Assembly (NCBI RefSeq): GCF_012844225.1
Contig: NZ_JABAGQ010000013.1
Location: forward strand, 81,596-145,595
Length of the DNA stretch: 64,000 nt
Reading direction: 5' to 3'
DNA from: Rhodococcus sp. 105337
GTDB lineage: Bacteria > Actinomycetota > Actinomycetes > Mycobacteriales > Mycobacteriaceae
Every line of letters starts with the position of its first letter. The first letter of the stretch is position 1. Below the pieces are notes generated by a model, which saw nothing but the letters and a program-made list of their open reading frames with translations, had not been told where the DNA came from and made no database searches. Positions 43,792 through 51,622 of this stretch are shown here, one piece after another. The position numbers were made by a program, and so were the translations under genes.

Positions 43792-44019
43792 TCACTCTCC
43801 CAAACGTCGCATCTCGGCACGGAAGTTCTCTTCGGTCCAGTCCCCTCCATCGGGTGCGTGCAGACCAAGACCATTCAGGCTGGCAACGAGACCGGGTAGG
43901 TCATGGATGCCCTTGCCGAAGACCTCCATGATCGAACCGGAGAGCTTCATTTCGTAAGGGGTGAATGGCTCGAGGTGTGTCTGGTGCGCATCGAGGTACT
44001 GAGTAGTCGAGTCAGGCAC
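43792..44019 (-). CDS. Small helical protein (recombinase-like helix type)
   Basis: 75 residues from GTG 44019, with AGGAG 7 nt upstream, overlapping the upstream stop by 8 nt. The sequence YLDAHQTHLEPFTPYEMKLS followed by GKGIHDLPGLVASLNGLGLH and GGDWTEENFRAEM matches my recollection of short 'recombinase-like helix domain' proteins that are often encoded directly next to Rieske oxygenases. The helix-turn segment resembles the domain in serine recombinases that reads GvpaPdGg-W. It ends one base before the oxygenase ATG. Its role is unknown. Confidence 0.72.
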   Translation of the reverse strand: MPDSTTQYLDAHQTHLEPFTPYEMKLSGSIMEVFGKGIHDLPGLVASLNGLGLHAPDGGDWTEENFRAEMRRLGE

Positions 44020-44650
44020 GTGGGTTCTCCTGTCGGTTCGAGCTGTAAGCGGGTGGAGCACCGGAGTCTGCGAGACCCTCGGCGATGATGGTGAACGAGG
44101 TGACCCATTCGTTGAACGACGTCGGCCGCTCTTGATGGGCAGGGACGCGGCAACCGTCGATGACCACGAAGACGCCGTTGTCGATGCCACCGGCGATGGT
44201 TTGGGGCTGTTCGAGACAGGTCTCGTCACCGGCCTCGGGTACCGATGCGATGACGAGGGTCGGTGCAACGACCGTCCGTAGGAGATCCCGGTAGTCCTCG
44301 GATTCCGATGGCACAGCGGGATCGCCGAGAAGAAGACTGAGAACGAGTTCGGGCCGGCGGGTCGCGAACACGATCGCACCGTAGGCTGCGGGCCCGGTGG
44401 CCAGCAGATGAGACCGGCCATGCTCGACGAATCCTCCTGTCACTTCGTCCAGCCACCGTTCCAAGGAGTCGGTCTCGGCGATATCGAGCACCGTTTGGGT
44501 GCCGATGGGGAGCGCAGCGAGTGCGCGGATCTGGTCGGCGAAGTGGTCGGTCACTCCGGGGCCGTCGTGGACGCAGAGGATAGGTTCCCGCCGTTCGTCG
44601 TCGACGACGTTCCGCCCCGGGACAATGGTGCTTGCACCCACGCTGCTCAC
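44012..44650 (-). CDS. Alpha/beta-hydrolase-like protein lacking the nucleophile
   Basis: 212 residues from GTG 44650 (GTGA overlap with the ThDP gene). The fold pattern is that of an alpha/beta hydrolase: EPILCVHDGPGVTDHFADQI, the elbow region HLLATGPAAYGAIVFATRRP, APTLVIASVPEAGDE, and VVIDGCRVPAHQERPTSFNE near the C-terminus. The nucleophile elbow reads TGPAA instead of GxSxG, so no catalytic serine is present. It may be a binding or structural paralogue of the true hydrolase at 47897, or use other chemistry. Confidence 0.68.
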   Translation of the reverse strand: MSSVGASTIVPGRNVVDDERREPILCVHDGPGVTDHFADQIRALAALPIGTQTVLDIAETDSLERWLDEVTGGFVEHGRSHLLATGPAAYGAIVFATRRPELVLSLLLGDPAVPSESEDYRDLLRTVVAPTLVIASVPEAGDETCLEQPQTIAGGIDNGVFVVIDGCRVPAHQERPTSFNEWVTSFTIIAEGLADSGAPPAYSSNRQENPRA

Positions 44651-46320
44651 CTTCGGTCCTCTGCGACAGGGATGTGGACCGGCGGAGTGAACGCGCCCGG
44701 CGTAGGTGTCACTGCGGCGACATCGACCTCGATCAGTGCGGGACCGTGGGTTTCGATCGCCTCGCGCAGCGCCTTCTCGAAATGTCCTGGGCCTTGGACG
44801 ATTTCGTAGGGCAGATCCATCGAAGCAGCGAGCAGATCGAACCGAGGTGTGTAGAGGTCGACGCCTGCGCGATCGAAGCCATTGGATTCCTGCATGTTTC
44901 GCAGCACTCCGTAACCGCCGTCGTTGAAGACGACGACTGTGCACCACGCGCCGCTGCCCGCCAGCGAGGCGAGCTCACCGAGATGAACGGCGAGACCACC
45001 GTCGCCGGCGATCACGACGGTGGGCACATGTGGACGTGCGAGAGCAGCTCCGATACCCATAGCCAGCCCCTGGCCGATTCCGCCGCCTAGCGGGAAGATG
45101 TTGGTGCCTCGTTCGTAGAAGGGAAGTAGCCTGTTTCCCCATTGACTGGACGGAATGGTCACGTCGCGTGCGACGACGGATTCACGAGGCAGCACCGTGC
45201 GGAGACCTTCGCAGATTTCGGCGTAACCACCGATGAAAGCTTTCAGACTCGAGCGCACCCCGTGTCGGGTGTCCGTCACCTTCTCCGCCCAGTTGGCTTC
45301 GGCTGCTGTGTGGGTGATCGAGGCATCGATGGCGGCGAGCGTCCGGGCGGCGTCGCCGATGATGCCGACGGTTGCCGGGTACACGCGTCCGACAGCTTCA
45401 GGATCGATGTCGATCTGAATCTGCGTTGCAGGCAGTTTCAGGTGGTAACTTCTGGTCTCGTTGGAACGGAAGTGCGTTCCGATGGCCAGGAGAAGATCCG
45501 ATTCCTCGAGCAGCGACGCGGCGTCCGCATGTGTGGCGAAGTTGCCGATGACCAGCTCGTCGTCCTCCGGCACGATGGCGCGCCCGGAGTTGCTGGTGAA
45601 CAGGCCCGCACCGAGTTTGTGGAGCAGTGAGGACAATTCGTCGCGTGCACCTGCGGCTCCGCCGCCGACCCAGATGAGGGGACGCTTCGCCTGTGCGAGC
45701 AGAGCCACGGCCGCGGCGATACCGGTATGGTCCAACGCGGGGAATGGGGCCGGCTCGAACTCGTACGGACGTTGTTCATCGGGTCGTGCGAGGTACTGCA
45801 GATCGGAAGGCCATTCGACGCTGGCCGGCCCGTATGGGGCACTGTCGATCGCTGAGATGGCTTCTTCGAGAACTGCTTCGACTTCCTTCGCATCGAGGAT
45901 AGTTTTGGCGAACTTGGATACTGCGTCGAGCATCTGGAGTTGCTTGGGAACTTCGTGGATGACGCCTCGACACGTGCCGAGATACTCGCTCTCGATCTGT
46001 CCGGTGACATGGAGGACCCGGCTTCCGGCGGTCAACGCTTCTACCATCGATCCCGCGGCGTTGCCTGCTCCGGTACCGGTGCTGGTTATCGCGACTCCGA
46101 TCTTGCCGGACGCGCGCGCGTATCCGTCGGCTGCGTTGACGACGGCGGCTTCGTGGCGCATCTCGACGAAGTTGAGTTCACGAGCCACGGCCTCGACGAG
46201 GGGAAGGTTGTGGATGCTTATCACGCCGAATGCGGTGTCGACGCCGTGCCGACGCATGACCTCGACCAGTACGTCACCGCCCGTGGGCTTCTTCCCCTCG
46301 GTGCTTTTGCTGGGTGTCAT
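44647..46320 (-). CDS. Thiamine-diphosphate-dependent enzyme
   Basis: 557 residues with the three domains of the acetolactate-synthase/benzoylformate-decarboxylase superfamily. The catalytic glutamate is Glu57 in EMRHEAAVVNAADGYAR. The central domain carries AQAKRPLIWVGGGAAGA. The C-terminal ThDP motif runs from VVIAGDGGLAVHLGELASLA to VVFNDGGYGVLRNMQES. Members decarboxylate or carboligate 2-oxo acids or hydrolyse cyclic 1,2-diones. In this operon it probably acts on an oxo-acid produced by ring cleavage. The preceding SDR gene ends 37 nt upstream. Confidence 0.88.
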   Translation of the reverse strand: MTPSKSTEGKKPTGGDVLVEVMRRHGVDTAFGVISIHNLPLVEAVARELNFVEMRHEAAVVNAADGYARASGKIGVAITSTGTGAGNAAGSMVEALTAGSRVLHVTGQIESEYLGTCRGVIHEVPKQLQMLDAVSKFAKTILDAKEVEAVLEEAISAIDSAPYGPASVEWPSDLQYLARPDEQRPYEFEPAPFPALDHTGIAAAVALLAQAKRPLIWVGGGAAGARDELSSLLHKLGAGLFTSNSGRAIVPEDDELVIGNFATHADAASLLEESDLLLAIGTHFRSNETRSYHLKLPATQIQIDIDPEAVGRVYPATVGIIGDAARTLAAIDASITHTAAEANWAEKVTDTRHGVRSSLKAFIGGYAEICEGLRTVLPRESVVARDVTIPSSQWGNRLLPFYERGTNIFPLGGGIGQGLAMGIGAALARPHVPTVVIAGDGGLAVHLGELASLAGSGAWCTVVVFNDGGYGVLRNMQESNGFDRAGVDLYTPRFDLLAASMDLPYEIVQGPGHFEKALREAIETHGPALIEVDVAAVTPTPGAFTPPVHIPVAEDRR

Positions 46321-46357
46321 GGTGTCCTCCGTAGTACTCGATGGTTGTGAACGCTCG

Positions 46358-47146
46358 TCAGAGGTAGCGGCTGACGCCTCCGCCGACGTCGATCGACGCG
46401 CCGGTCGTGTAACTGCTCAGGGGCGACAGCAAAGTCACGATGTGGAAGGCAACCTCTTCGGCCCGGCCGAATCGGCCGAGTGCAATGCCCCGGTCGGCCG
46501 CGATCTCGGCGCTCCAGGCGTCGTAATCGAGATCGGTCTCGGAGTCCTCGAAGCGGCGTCGCCACTGTCCGGTGTCGATCAAACCGAGCAGTACCGAATT
46601 CACTCGCGTCCCGTCCTGAGCGAGTTCTCCGGCCATCGTATGCGTCAAGTTGAGGAGCGCGGCACGTGCCGCGGATGTGACGGCGAGCCGTTCTTCCGGT
46701 TGACGGGACAGTATGGCGTTGACGTTCACGACGGCGCCGGCGGTGGACGCGGCGAGTGCCTCACGCGCTGCGCGTACGACATTCCAGGTGCCGAAGATCT
46801 TGAGGTCGAACTCTTCCCGGATTTGATCATCGGCCGTGTCCGGCAACCGAGCCATGAGCGAGCGCCCAGCGTTGCAGACCACCCCGTCGATCCGACCGAA
46901 GTGCCCCACGGCGTCGCCGACGAACGTTTCGACGGCTGCGCGATCGGTGACGTCACAGCTTCCGGTGAAAACGCGATCGGAGTCGAGTCCCACGATGGTG
47001 GAAAGGGCATCGACCAATCGGTCCGCATCGCGGGCACAGGAAACGATATTCGCGCCTTCATCAGCGAGGTACCGGACGGTGGCAAGCCCGATACCCGAGC
47101 TGGCACCCGTTACGAGCACTGTGCGACCCGCTAGACCCAAGTCCAT
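46358..47146 (-). CDS. SDR-fold protein without the YxxxK motif
   Basis: 262 residues with a normal cofactor loop (TVLVTGASSGIGLATVRYLA), acidic CDVTD, CNAG and the C-terminal TGASIDVGGGVS. The catalytic region reads VVNVNAILSRQPEERLAVTS then AARAALLNL: the tyrosine is replaced (VTSAAR at the YxxxK position) and the usual serine is asparagine. It therefore may not be an oxidoreductase in the standard sense. It lies 13 nt after the next SDR gene and is surely cotranscribed. Confidence 0.82.
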   Translation of the reverse strand: MDLGLAGRTVLVTGASSGIGLATVRYLADEGANIVSCARDADRLVDALSTIVGLDSDRVFTGSCDVTDRAAVETFVGDAVGHFGRIDGVVCNAGRSLMARLPDTADDQIREEFDLKIFGTWNVVRAAREALAASTAGAVVNVNAILSRQPEERLAVTSAARAALLNLTHTMAGELAQDGTRVNSVLLGLIDTGQWRRRFEDSETDLDYDAWSAEIAADRGIALGRFGRAEEVAFHIVTLLSPLSSYTTGASIDVGGGVSRYL

Positions 47147-47159
47147 GATCGGCTCCTTC

Positions 47160-47900
47160 TCAGTTCATTACGAATCCACCGTCGACCACGATGGTCTGGC
47201 CGGTGATGTAGGCGGCGGCGTCGGACAACAGGAACTCGACGGTGCCGGCGACATCGTCGGGTGTCTGTTCGCGAGTTAGCGATCGGTTGTTCTCGTAGAG
47301 TGCGTATCTCGATGCCGGCACGGTCTCGGTCGCTTCGACGCGCGTAAGGCCGGGGGCCACGGCATTGACCCGAAGGCCGTGCGGTCCACCGTCTCGCGCC
47401 ATCGTGCGGGTCATCGCCGTAACTGCTCCCTTGGAACTCGTGTAGTGCACGAGGCGAGGTGAGCCGTAGAGCGCGGCGTCCGAGGCAACGTTGACGATCG
47501 CCGATTGCTCCCGCTCGGCCATCTGGGCGAAAAAGTGCTTGCTGACGAGCCAGGTGCCATAACTGTTCACGGTCATCACCCGCAGGAAGAAGTCTTCGTC
47601 GAGCTCCCAGAACGCGTCTCCACCCACGCCGTCGGCCAGGGCGGCATTGTTAACCAGGCCGTCGGCGCCTCCCAATTGGGCCACACGCTCCGTAAGGGCA
47701 ATCACGGAATCGCGGTCTGCGATGTCGGTGACGATCCCCGCGACGTCGTATCCTCGACCGCGCAGATTCTTCTCCGCCGACTCGACGAGGTCGGGACGCT
47801 TTTCGGCGATCACGATCCGATTTCCCGAAGCGGCAAGCCGTTCGGCGATGGAGAACCCGAGACCACGTCCGCCTCCGGTTACGACGATCAATTTGCTCAC
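47160..47900 (-). CDS. Short-chain dehydrogenase/reductase (island)
   Basis: 246 residues with all classical SDR motifs: IVVTGGGRGLGFSIAERLAA, NNAAL (NNAG variant), the serine in NVASDAALYG, YTSSK and the PG motif NAVAPGLTRVEA, ending TGQTIVVDGGF. GTG 47900 overlaps the hydrolase stop by GTGA. It likely dehydrogenates a diol or alcohol intermediate of the pathway. Confidence 0.88.
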   Translation of the reverse strand: MSKLIVVTGGGRGLGFSIAERLAASGNRIVIAEKRPDLVESAEKNLRGRGYDVAGIVTDIADRDSVIALTERVAQLGGADGLVNNAALADGVGGDAFWELDEDFFLRVMTVNSYGTWLVSKHFFAQMAEREQSAIVNVASDAALYGSPRLVHYTSSKGAVTAMTRTMARDGGPHGLRVNAVAPGLTRVEATETVPASRYALYENNRSLTREQTPDDVAGTVEFLLSDAAAYITGQTIVVDGGFVMN

Positions 47901-48712
47901 TGCTGCACTCCTTCGTGGAAGGTGGTGATGTGGGCAGCCATCGCGTCGGGCTGTTCCTGCAGGGCGGCGTGTCCCGCCTCGAGGATCAGTCCGAAGCGGG
48001 CTCCGGGAATGGCGTCGGCGAGCAGTCGCGATTCGGCGACCCCCGTGATGACATCGTGTTCTCCGACGAGGACGAGGGTCGGTGCAGAGATGCGATGCAG
48101 ATCCGGCCCGACATTCGAGGACGCCATGAATTGGGCTGCCGCCCGGTATCCGGGAATGCGGACAGTGGCCATGTCCTCCCGCACCGCTGCTTCGACGGAC
48201 GGGTGATGACTGGGGGAGAGGAGTCGCTCCGCCCGACATTCTGCGAAGTGCTCGGCTCCGAATTGTTCGAGTTCGGTCACGCGGGAGAGCATTGCGGAGG
48301 ATTTCTCCACCGATGTGCCCGATCCTCGGGTGCTGTCGGCGAGGATCAGGGAGCGAAACCGGGCAGGGTTCCGGAGGGCTGCACGCATGGCAATCACGCC
48401 GCCCCATGAGGTTCCGAACAGGTGAGCAGACTCGATGCCGAGATCGTCCAGGACGTTCTCGAGCACCACGCTGTGGTCGAGAACCTCATCGGCCGGGTCG
48501 AGCGAACGCCCGTAGCCCGGTGCGTCCCAGCAGATGGTGCGATAGCCGTGGCGTGTCAGACGAACGGCGAGCTCGGCACTCGAGCGGGCGCTGCCCCCGA
48601 TTCCGTGCATCAGGACTATCGGTTCTGCGTCGTGGGCCCCGCGGATATCGAGTGCGACACCATGTCGGGTGACGTGTGTGTCCGCAGCACTCGCGTGTTC
48701 GGTCGCGATCAT
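47897..48712 (-). CDS. Alpha/beta hydrolase (candidate ring-fission product hydrolase)
   Basis: 271 residues with an intact triad: nucleophile Ser in HLFGTSWGGVIAMRAALRNP, Asp in LVLVGEHDVITG and His in ILEAGHAALQEQPDAM; the oxyanion loop is LMHGIGGS. The arrangement matches carbon-carbon bond hydrolases (MhpC/BphD-like) and haloalkane-type enzymes. Placement 7 nt after an extradiol dioxygenase gene makes a role on the ring-cleavage product attractive; this is inference. Confidence 0.86.
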   Translation of the reverse strand: MIATEHASAADTHVTRHGVALDIRGAHDAEPIVLMHGIGGSARSSAELAVRLTRHGYRTICWDAPGYGRSLDPADEVLDHSVVLENVLDDLGIESAHLFGTSWGGVIAMRAALRNPARFRSLILADSTRGSGTSVEKSSAMLSRVTELEQFGAEHFAECRAERLLSPSHHPSVEAAVREDMATVRIPGYRAAAQFMASSNVGPDLHRISAPTLVLVGEHDVITGVAESRLLADAIPGARFGLILEAGHAALQEQPDAMAAHITTFHEGVQQ

Positions 48713-48719
48713 GAGGAAC

Positions 48720-49682
48720 TCACTCTGAACCGATGAAGTAGTCGTCGATACCTGTGACCACTTCATCCCGGTGTCCCAGGTCGGCGAGGCCGGCCATCGC
48801 GGTTCGGACGCCCGTCGTGGGCGGGCCGGCGGTACCCCACTGGTCGGACAGTTCGGGGACACGACGCCATGTGCGGCAAAGCCACGAGTCCTCGTCGACC
48901 TGGGCGACTTCCGACGTGTATTCGCACACCAATCCGGCCGGGTCGGTGAAGTAGGAGAAGGTGTTGTCTCCCGGTCCGTGACGTCCCGGGCCCCACTGGG
49001 GTTCGATACCGTGGTGTTTGAGACTTCCGAGTCCGCGCATGAAGTGGTCGACACTGTGCATCTCGTAGGCGACGTGGTTGACGGACGGCCACGGTGCTTG
49101 GTTGAGGGCGATGACGTGGTGATCGGCATTGCATCGCAGAAAGGTCATCTGATGCTCGGACCAGTCCGAGATGCGCATCCCGAGGACTTCGACGTAGAAA
49201 TCGGCCATGAGGTCGATATCGGTGGTGTTGAGCACCACGTGTGCGACCTTTCGGGGGATCGCCCTTCGTCCGGCGGGTTCCTGCTGCGGGACTGCATGCG
49301 TGTCGGCCGAGAGTTGGATGGCTCGGCCTTCAGGGTCCACGAGCGTCATCCCGTAGCCACCGGCGGCATCCTCGAGTCGCCCCGGTGGTCGAAGAATCGG
49401 AATGCCGATCTGCTCCAATCGTCGTGCAGCTTCGTCGATCGCCCGCGGTGTCTCGACGGCGAAGCTGATCTGATCGAGCCGATTCTGTTCAGCCGTAACC
49501 AATCGCAGTACATGATGCTCGTCGCCTGTGGCGCGCAACCAGAAGCGCCCTGCGTCGGCTTCGACCGTCGAGAGTCCCCAGACCTCGTGATAGAAGTCCC
49601 GCGAAGCCTGCGGATCGGGGACTCCGAGCGAAACCGATCGCAGTGCGCGCATGCGGACCACGGGTTCCTCGCTGTAGCGCAT
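48720..49682 (-). CDS. Two-domain extradiol dioxygenase (VOC superfamily)
   Basis: 320 residues forming two glyoxalase/bleomycin (VOC) domains, about 10-125 and 140-290. The C-terminal domain keeps the Fe(II) ligands of type I extradiol enzymes: His148 (KVAHVVLN), His203 (PSVNHVAYE) and Glu254 (GLVCEYTSE). Size and ligand spacing match BphC/catechol-2,3-dioxygenase-like enzymes. It would cleave a vicinal diol next to the hydroxyl-bearing carbons. ATG 49682 follows AGAGGAAAC. Confidence 0.88.
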   Translation of the reverse strand: MRYSEEPVVRMRALRSVSLGVPDPQASRDFYHEVWGLSTVEADAGRFWLRATGDEHHVLRLVTAEQNRLDQISFAVETPRAIDEAARRLEQIGIPILRPPGRLEDAAGGYGMTLVDPEGRAIQLSADTHAVPQQEPAGRRAIPRKVAHVVLNTTDIDLMADFYVEVLGMRISDWSEHQMTFLRCNADHHVIALNQAPWPSVNHVAYEMHSVDHFMRGLGSLKHHGIEPQWGPGRHGPGDNTFSYFTDPAGLVCEYTSEVAQVDEDSWLCRTWRRVPELSDQWGTAGPPTTGVRTAMAGLADLGHRDEVVTGIDDYFIGSE

Positions 49683-49710
49683 GTTTCCTCTTTCCGGTGG
49701 TGGAGCGTGT

Positions 49711-50667
49711 CTAGAGGTCGATGACGAGTTCTGTCGATCGGCATCGTGAAACGCACGGAAGCATGGTCGTTCCGGATGCGTGTTCGTCGGGACTGAGCAC
49801 GAAGTCCCGATGGTCGACGTCGCCTTTGACAACGCCGATTTCACAGCTTCCGCAAATGCCCTCGGTGCACGATGAAGGCACGGGGAGGCCGGCCGACATG
49901 AGTGCATCGAGAACGGAGGTATTCGCATCGACGGTGATGCGCTGCCCGTTCGAGGAAATGACCACATCGAATGCGGTGTCGTCGCCGTCCGGGTTCACTG
50001 GCTGCTCGGGAGCCTTGAAACGCTCGATCCGAAGTCGCGCCGGGTCGTCCAACGCTTCTGCGCACGCATTCATCAACGGCTCCGGTCCGCAGCAGTACAC
50101 GGTCGCGGTGGCCGGATGAGACGCCATCAGTGCACCAAGGTCGGGAAACGATCCGTTCGCCTCGTCGTCGGCGTGAATGGTGACCCGATCCACGGGAAAA
50201 CCGGCGATCTCCTCGAGGTACGCCATGGTGGTACGCGACCGGCCAGTGTAGAGCAGGTGCCACTCTTTGTTTTGCTGCTGGAGGCGGCGGGTCATCGCAA
50301 GGATCGGAGTGATGCCGATACCGCCGGCGACGAGAACGTGATGCTCGGCGCGCTCGTCCAATCCGAAGGCATTGCGCGGGACGTCCACCTGGAGTGTCGC
50401 GCCCACGGGAAGTGCGTCGTGGACGGCGACACTCCCGCCGCGGGAGTCGGGCTTACGGAGGACGGCGACCGTCCAACGTCCCCGGTCCGATGGATCGGAG
50501 CACAAGGAGTACTCCCGGAGAAGCCCGTTCGGCAGGTGCAGGGCGATGTGTGCGCCCGGTTCCCAGCTCGGTAGGTCGTTGCCGGTCGGGTCGACCAGCG
50601 TGACACTCGTGACTCCTTCGGCTTCGTAGGTCTTCTGGTGGACCCGCAGAATTCTGTTCTCGGACAT
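49711..50667 (-). CDS. Rieske oxygenase reductase (PDR/VanB type)
   Basis: 318 residues in the class IA order: FMN-binding FNR-like domain (LREYSLCSDPSDRGRWTVAV), NAD-binding domain (HHVLVAGGIGITPILAMTRR, YCCGPEPLM) and C-terminal plant-type [2Fe-2S] domain (PSSCTEGICGSCEIGVVKGD, with a last Cys in LPCVSRC). It passes electrons from NADH to the Rieske oxygenase at 42699, the only Rieske subunit in the window. Cotranscribed with the cupin and extradiol genes. Confidence 0.92.
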   Translation of the reverse strand: MSENRILRVHQKTYEAEGVTSVTLVDPTGNDLPSWEPGAHIALHLPNGLLREYSLCSDPSDRGRWTVAVLRKPDSRGGSVAVHDALPVGATLQVDVPRNAFGLDERAEHHVLVAGGIGITPILAMTRRLQQQNKEWHLLYTGRSRTTMAYLEEIAGFPVDRVTIHADDEANGSFPDLGALMASHPATATVYCCGPEPLMNACAEALDDPARLRIERFKAPEQPVNPDGDDTAFDVVISSNGQRITVDANTSVLDALMSAGLPVPSSCTEGICGSCEIGVVKGDVDHRDFVLSPDEHASGTTMLPCVSRCRSTELVIDL

Positions 50668-50702
50668 CAGGTTCTCCGTCCTTCGATAGCCCGCCGCCGG
50701 TC

Positions 50703-51227
50703 TCAGCGAGTGATACCGTGCATCGGCGAGCTCGGCGGGTAGGTCGGGAGCTGCGGCTTCGCGGTGCCGATGATGACGCAGAAGAGAGCGTCGGTGTCGC
50801 CGACGTTCTTCAGGCTGCGAGGCACTCCGGCGGGAACGCGGATCAGGTCGCGGTAACCGAGTGTCCGCTTCGCTGTCTTGGTGCCGTCTTCCACGTCGTG
50901 AACGGCGACCTCGAGATTTCCCTCCAGTACGAAGAAGACCTCTTCGACGTCGTGGTGGGTGTGCTCGGGACCGATGGCACCGACGGGCAGGCGCATGTTC
51001 GAGAAGGTGAAGTGGTCGGCCTTGATGGTGCGCGAATCGCCTTCGTGGTTTCCTGTGGCACCGGATCCGATGTAGCGGATCTGCGCGCGACGGAACTCTT
51101 CGCCGCCCTTCTCTGCCTGGAAGGCCAAGGTGTTCCAATCCTCGTAACGGGACGAAGCCGTGGCGATGCACGAGTCGATCAGCTCGTCGAGATCGGTTAC
51201 CTGGTTCGAAGATTCAGTGGTAGTCAT
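50703..51227 (-). CDS. Cupin-domain protein
   Basis: 174 residues. The cupin core reads PEHTHHDVEEVFFVLEGNLE, carrying the His-x-His...Glu metal motif 1, and GYRDLIRVPAGVPRSLKNVG as motif 2, where the usual histidine is replaced (PAGVPRS). The N-terminal region ENTLAF-like (SRYEDWNTLAFQAEKGGEEF) is helical. Such single-domain cupins can be dioxygenases, isomerases or sensors. The altered second motif leaves catalysis uncertain. The start ATG is at 51227. Confidence 0.8.
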   Translation of the reverse strand: MTTTESSNQVTDLDELIDSCIATASSRYEDWNTLAFQAEKGGEEFRRAQIRYIGSGATGNHEGDSRTIKADHFTFSNMRLPVGAIGPEHTHHDVEEVFFVLEGNLEVAVHDVEDGTKTAKRTLGYRDLIRVPAGVPRSLKNVGDTDALFCVIIGTAKPQLPTYPPSSPMHGITR

Positions 51228-51257
51228 GGAATTTCACCTTTCGTGGAGAGTTTCAGG

Positions 51258-51608
51258 TCAGGCAGCGGTGTTCTTGTGCGCGATCGCTTCGATCTCAACG
51301 GTCGCTCCGTAGGGCAGCGCCGCGACCTGGACGAAGGACCGCGCGGGGCGAGGCTCGGAGAAAACGGTCTCGTAGTGGGCGTTCGCTTCGTCGCGCAGGG
51401 AGACGTCGGTGACGAAATAGGTGGTCTTGACGACGTCTTCGAGCGTCATGTGGACCGTGGCGAGACGCTCGCTCAATCGGTCGACCGCAGCCTGAAGCGC
51501 CTCCCGTCGTCCCTCCACGGCAACACCGTCGGTGTCGATGGACAGTGCGCCCGAGACGAATCCGAAACCCGCTTTTTCGAAAGCCGGGCTGTAAGGATGT
51601 GCGTTCAC
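51258..51608 (-). CDS. RidA-family deaminase (island, proximal)
   Basis: 116 residues from GTG 51608 with an AAGGA ribosome binding site. It shows the RidA core: PAFEKAGFGFVSGALSIDTD, RLATVHMTLEDVVKTTYFVT, EPRPARSFVQVAALPYGATV then EIEAIA, with the conserved arginine (PARSFVQV) that binds the carboxylate of the imine substrate. This one keeps the canonical active site, unlike the distal RidA. In amino-aromatic pathways members act as 2-aminomuconate deaminases; in this operon that role is a plausible inference. Confidence 0.85.
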   Translation of the reverse strand: MNAHPYSPAFEKAGFGFVSGALSIDTDGVAVEGRREALQAAVDRLSERLATVHMTLEDVVKTTYFVTDVSLRDEANAHYETVFSEPRPARSFVQVAALPYGATVEIEAIAHKNTAA

Positions 51609-51622
51609 AGCAGTTCCTTCCT

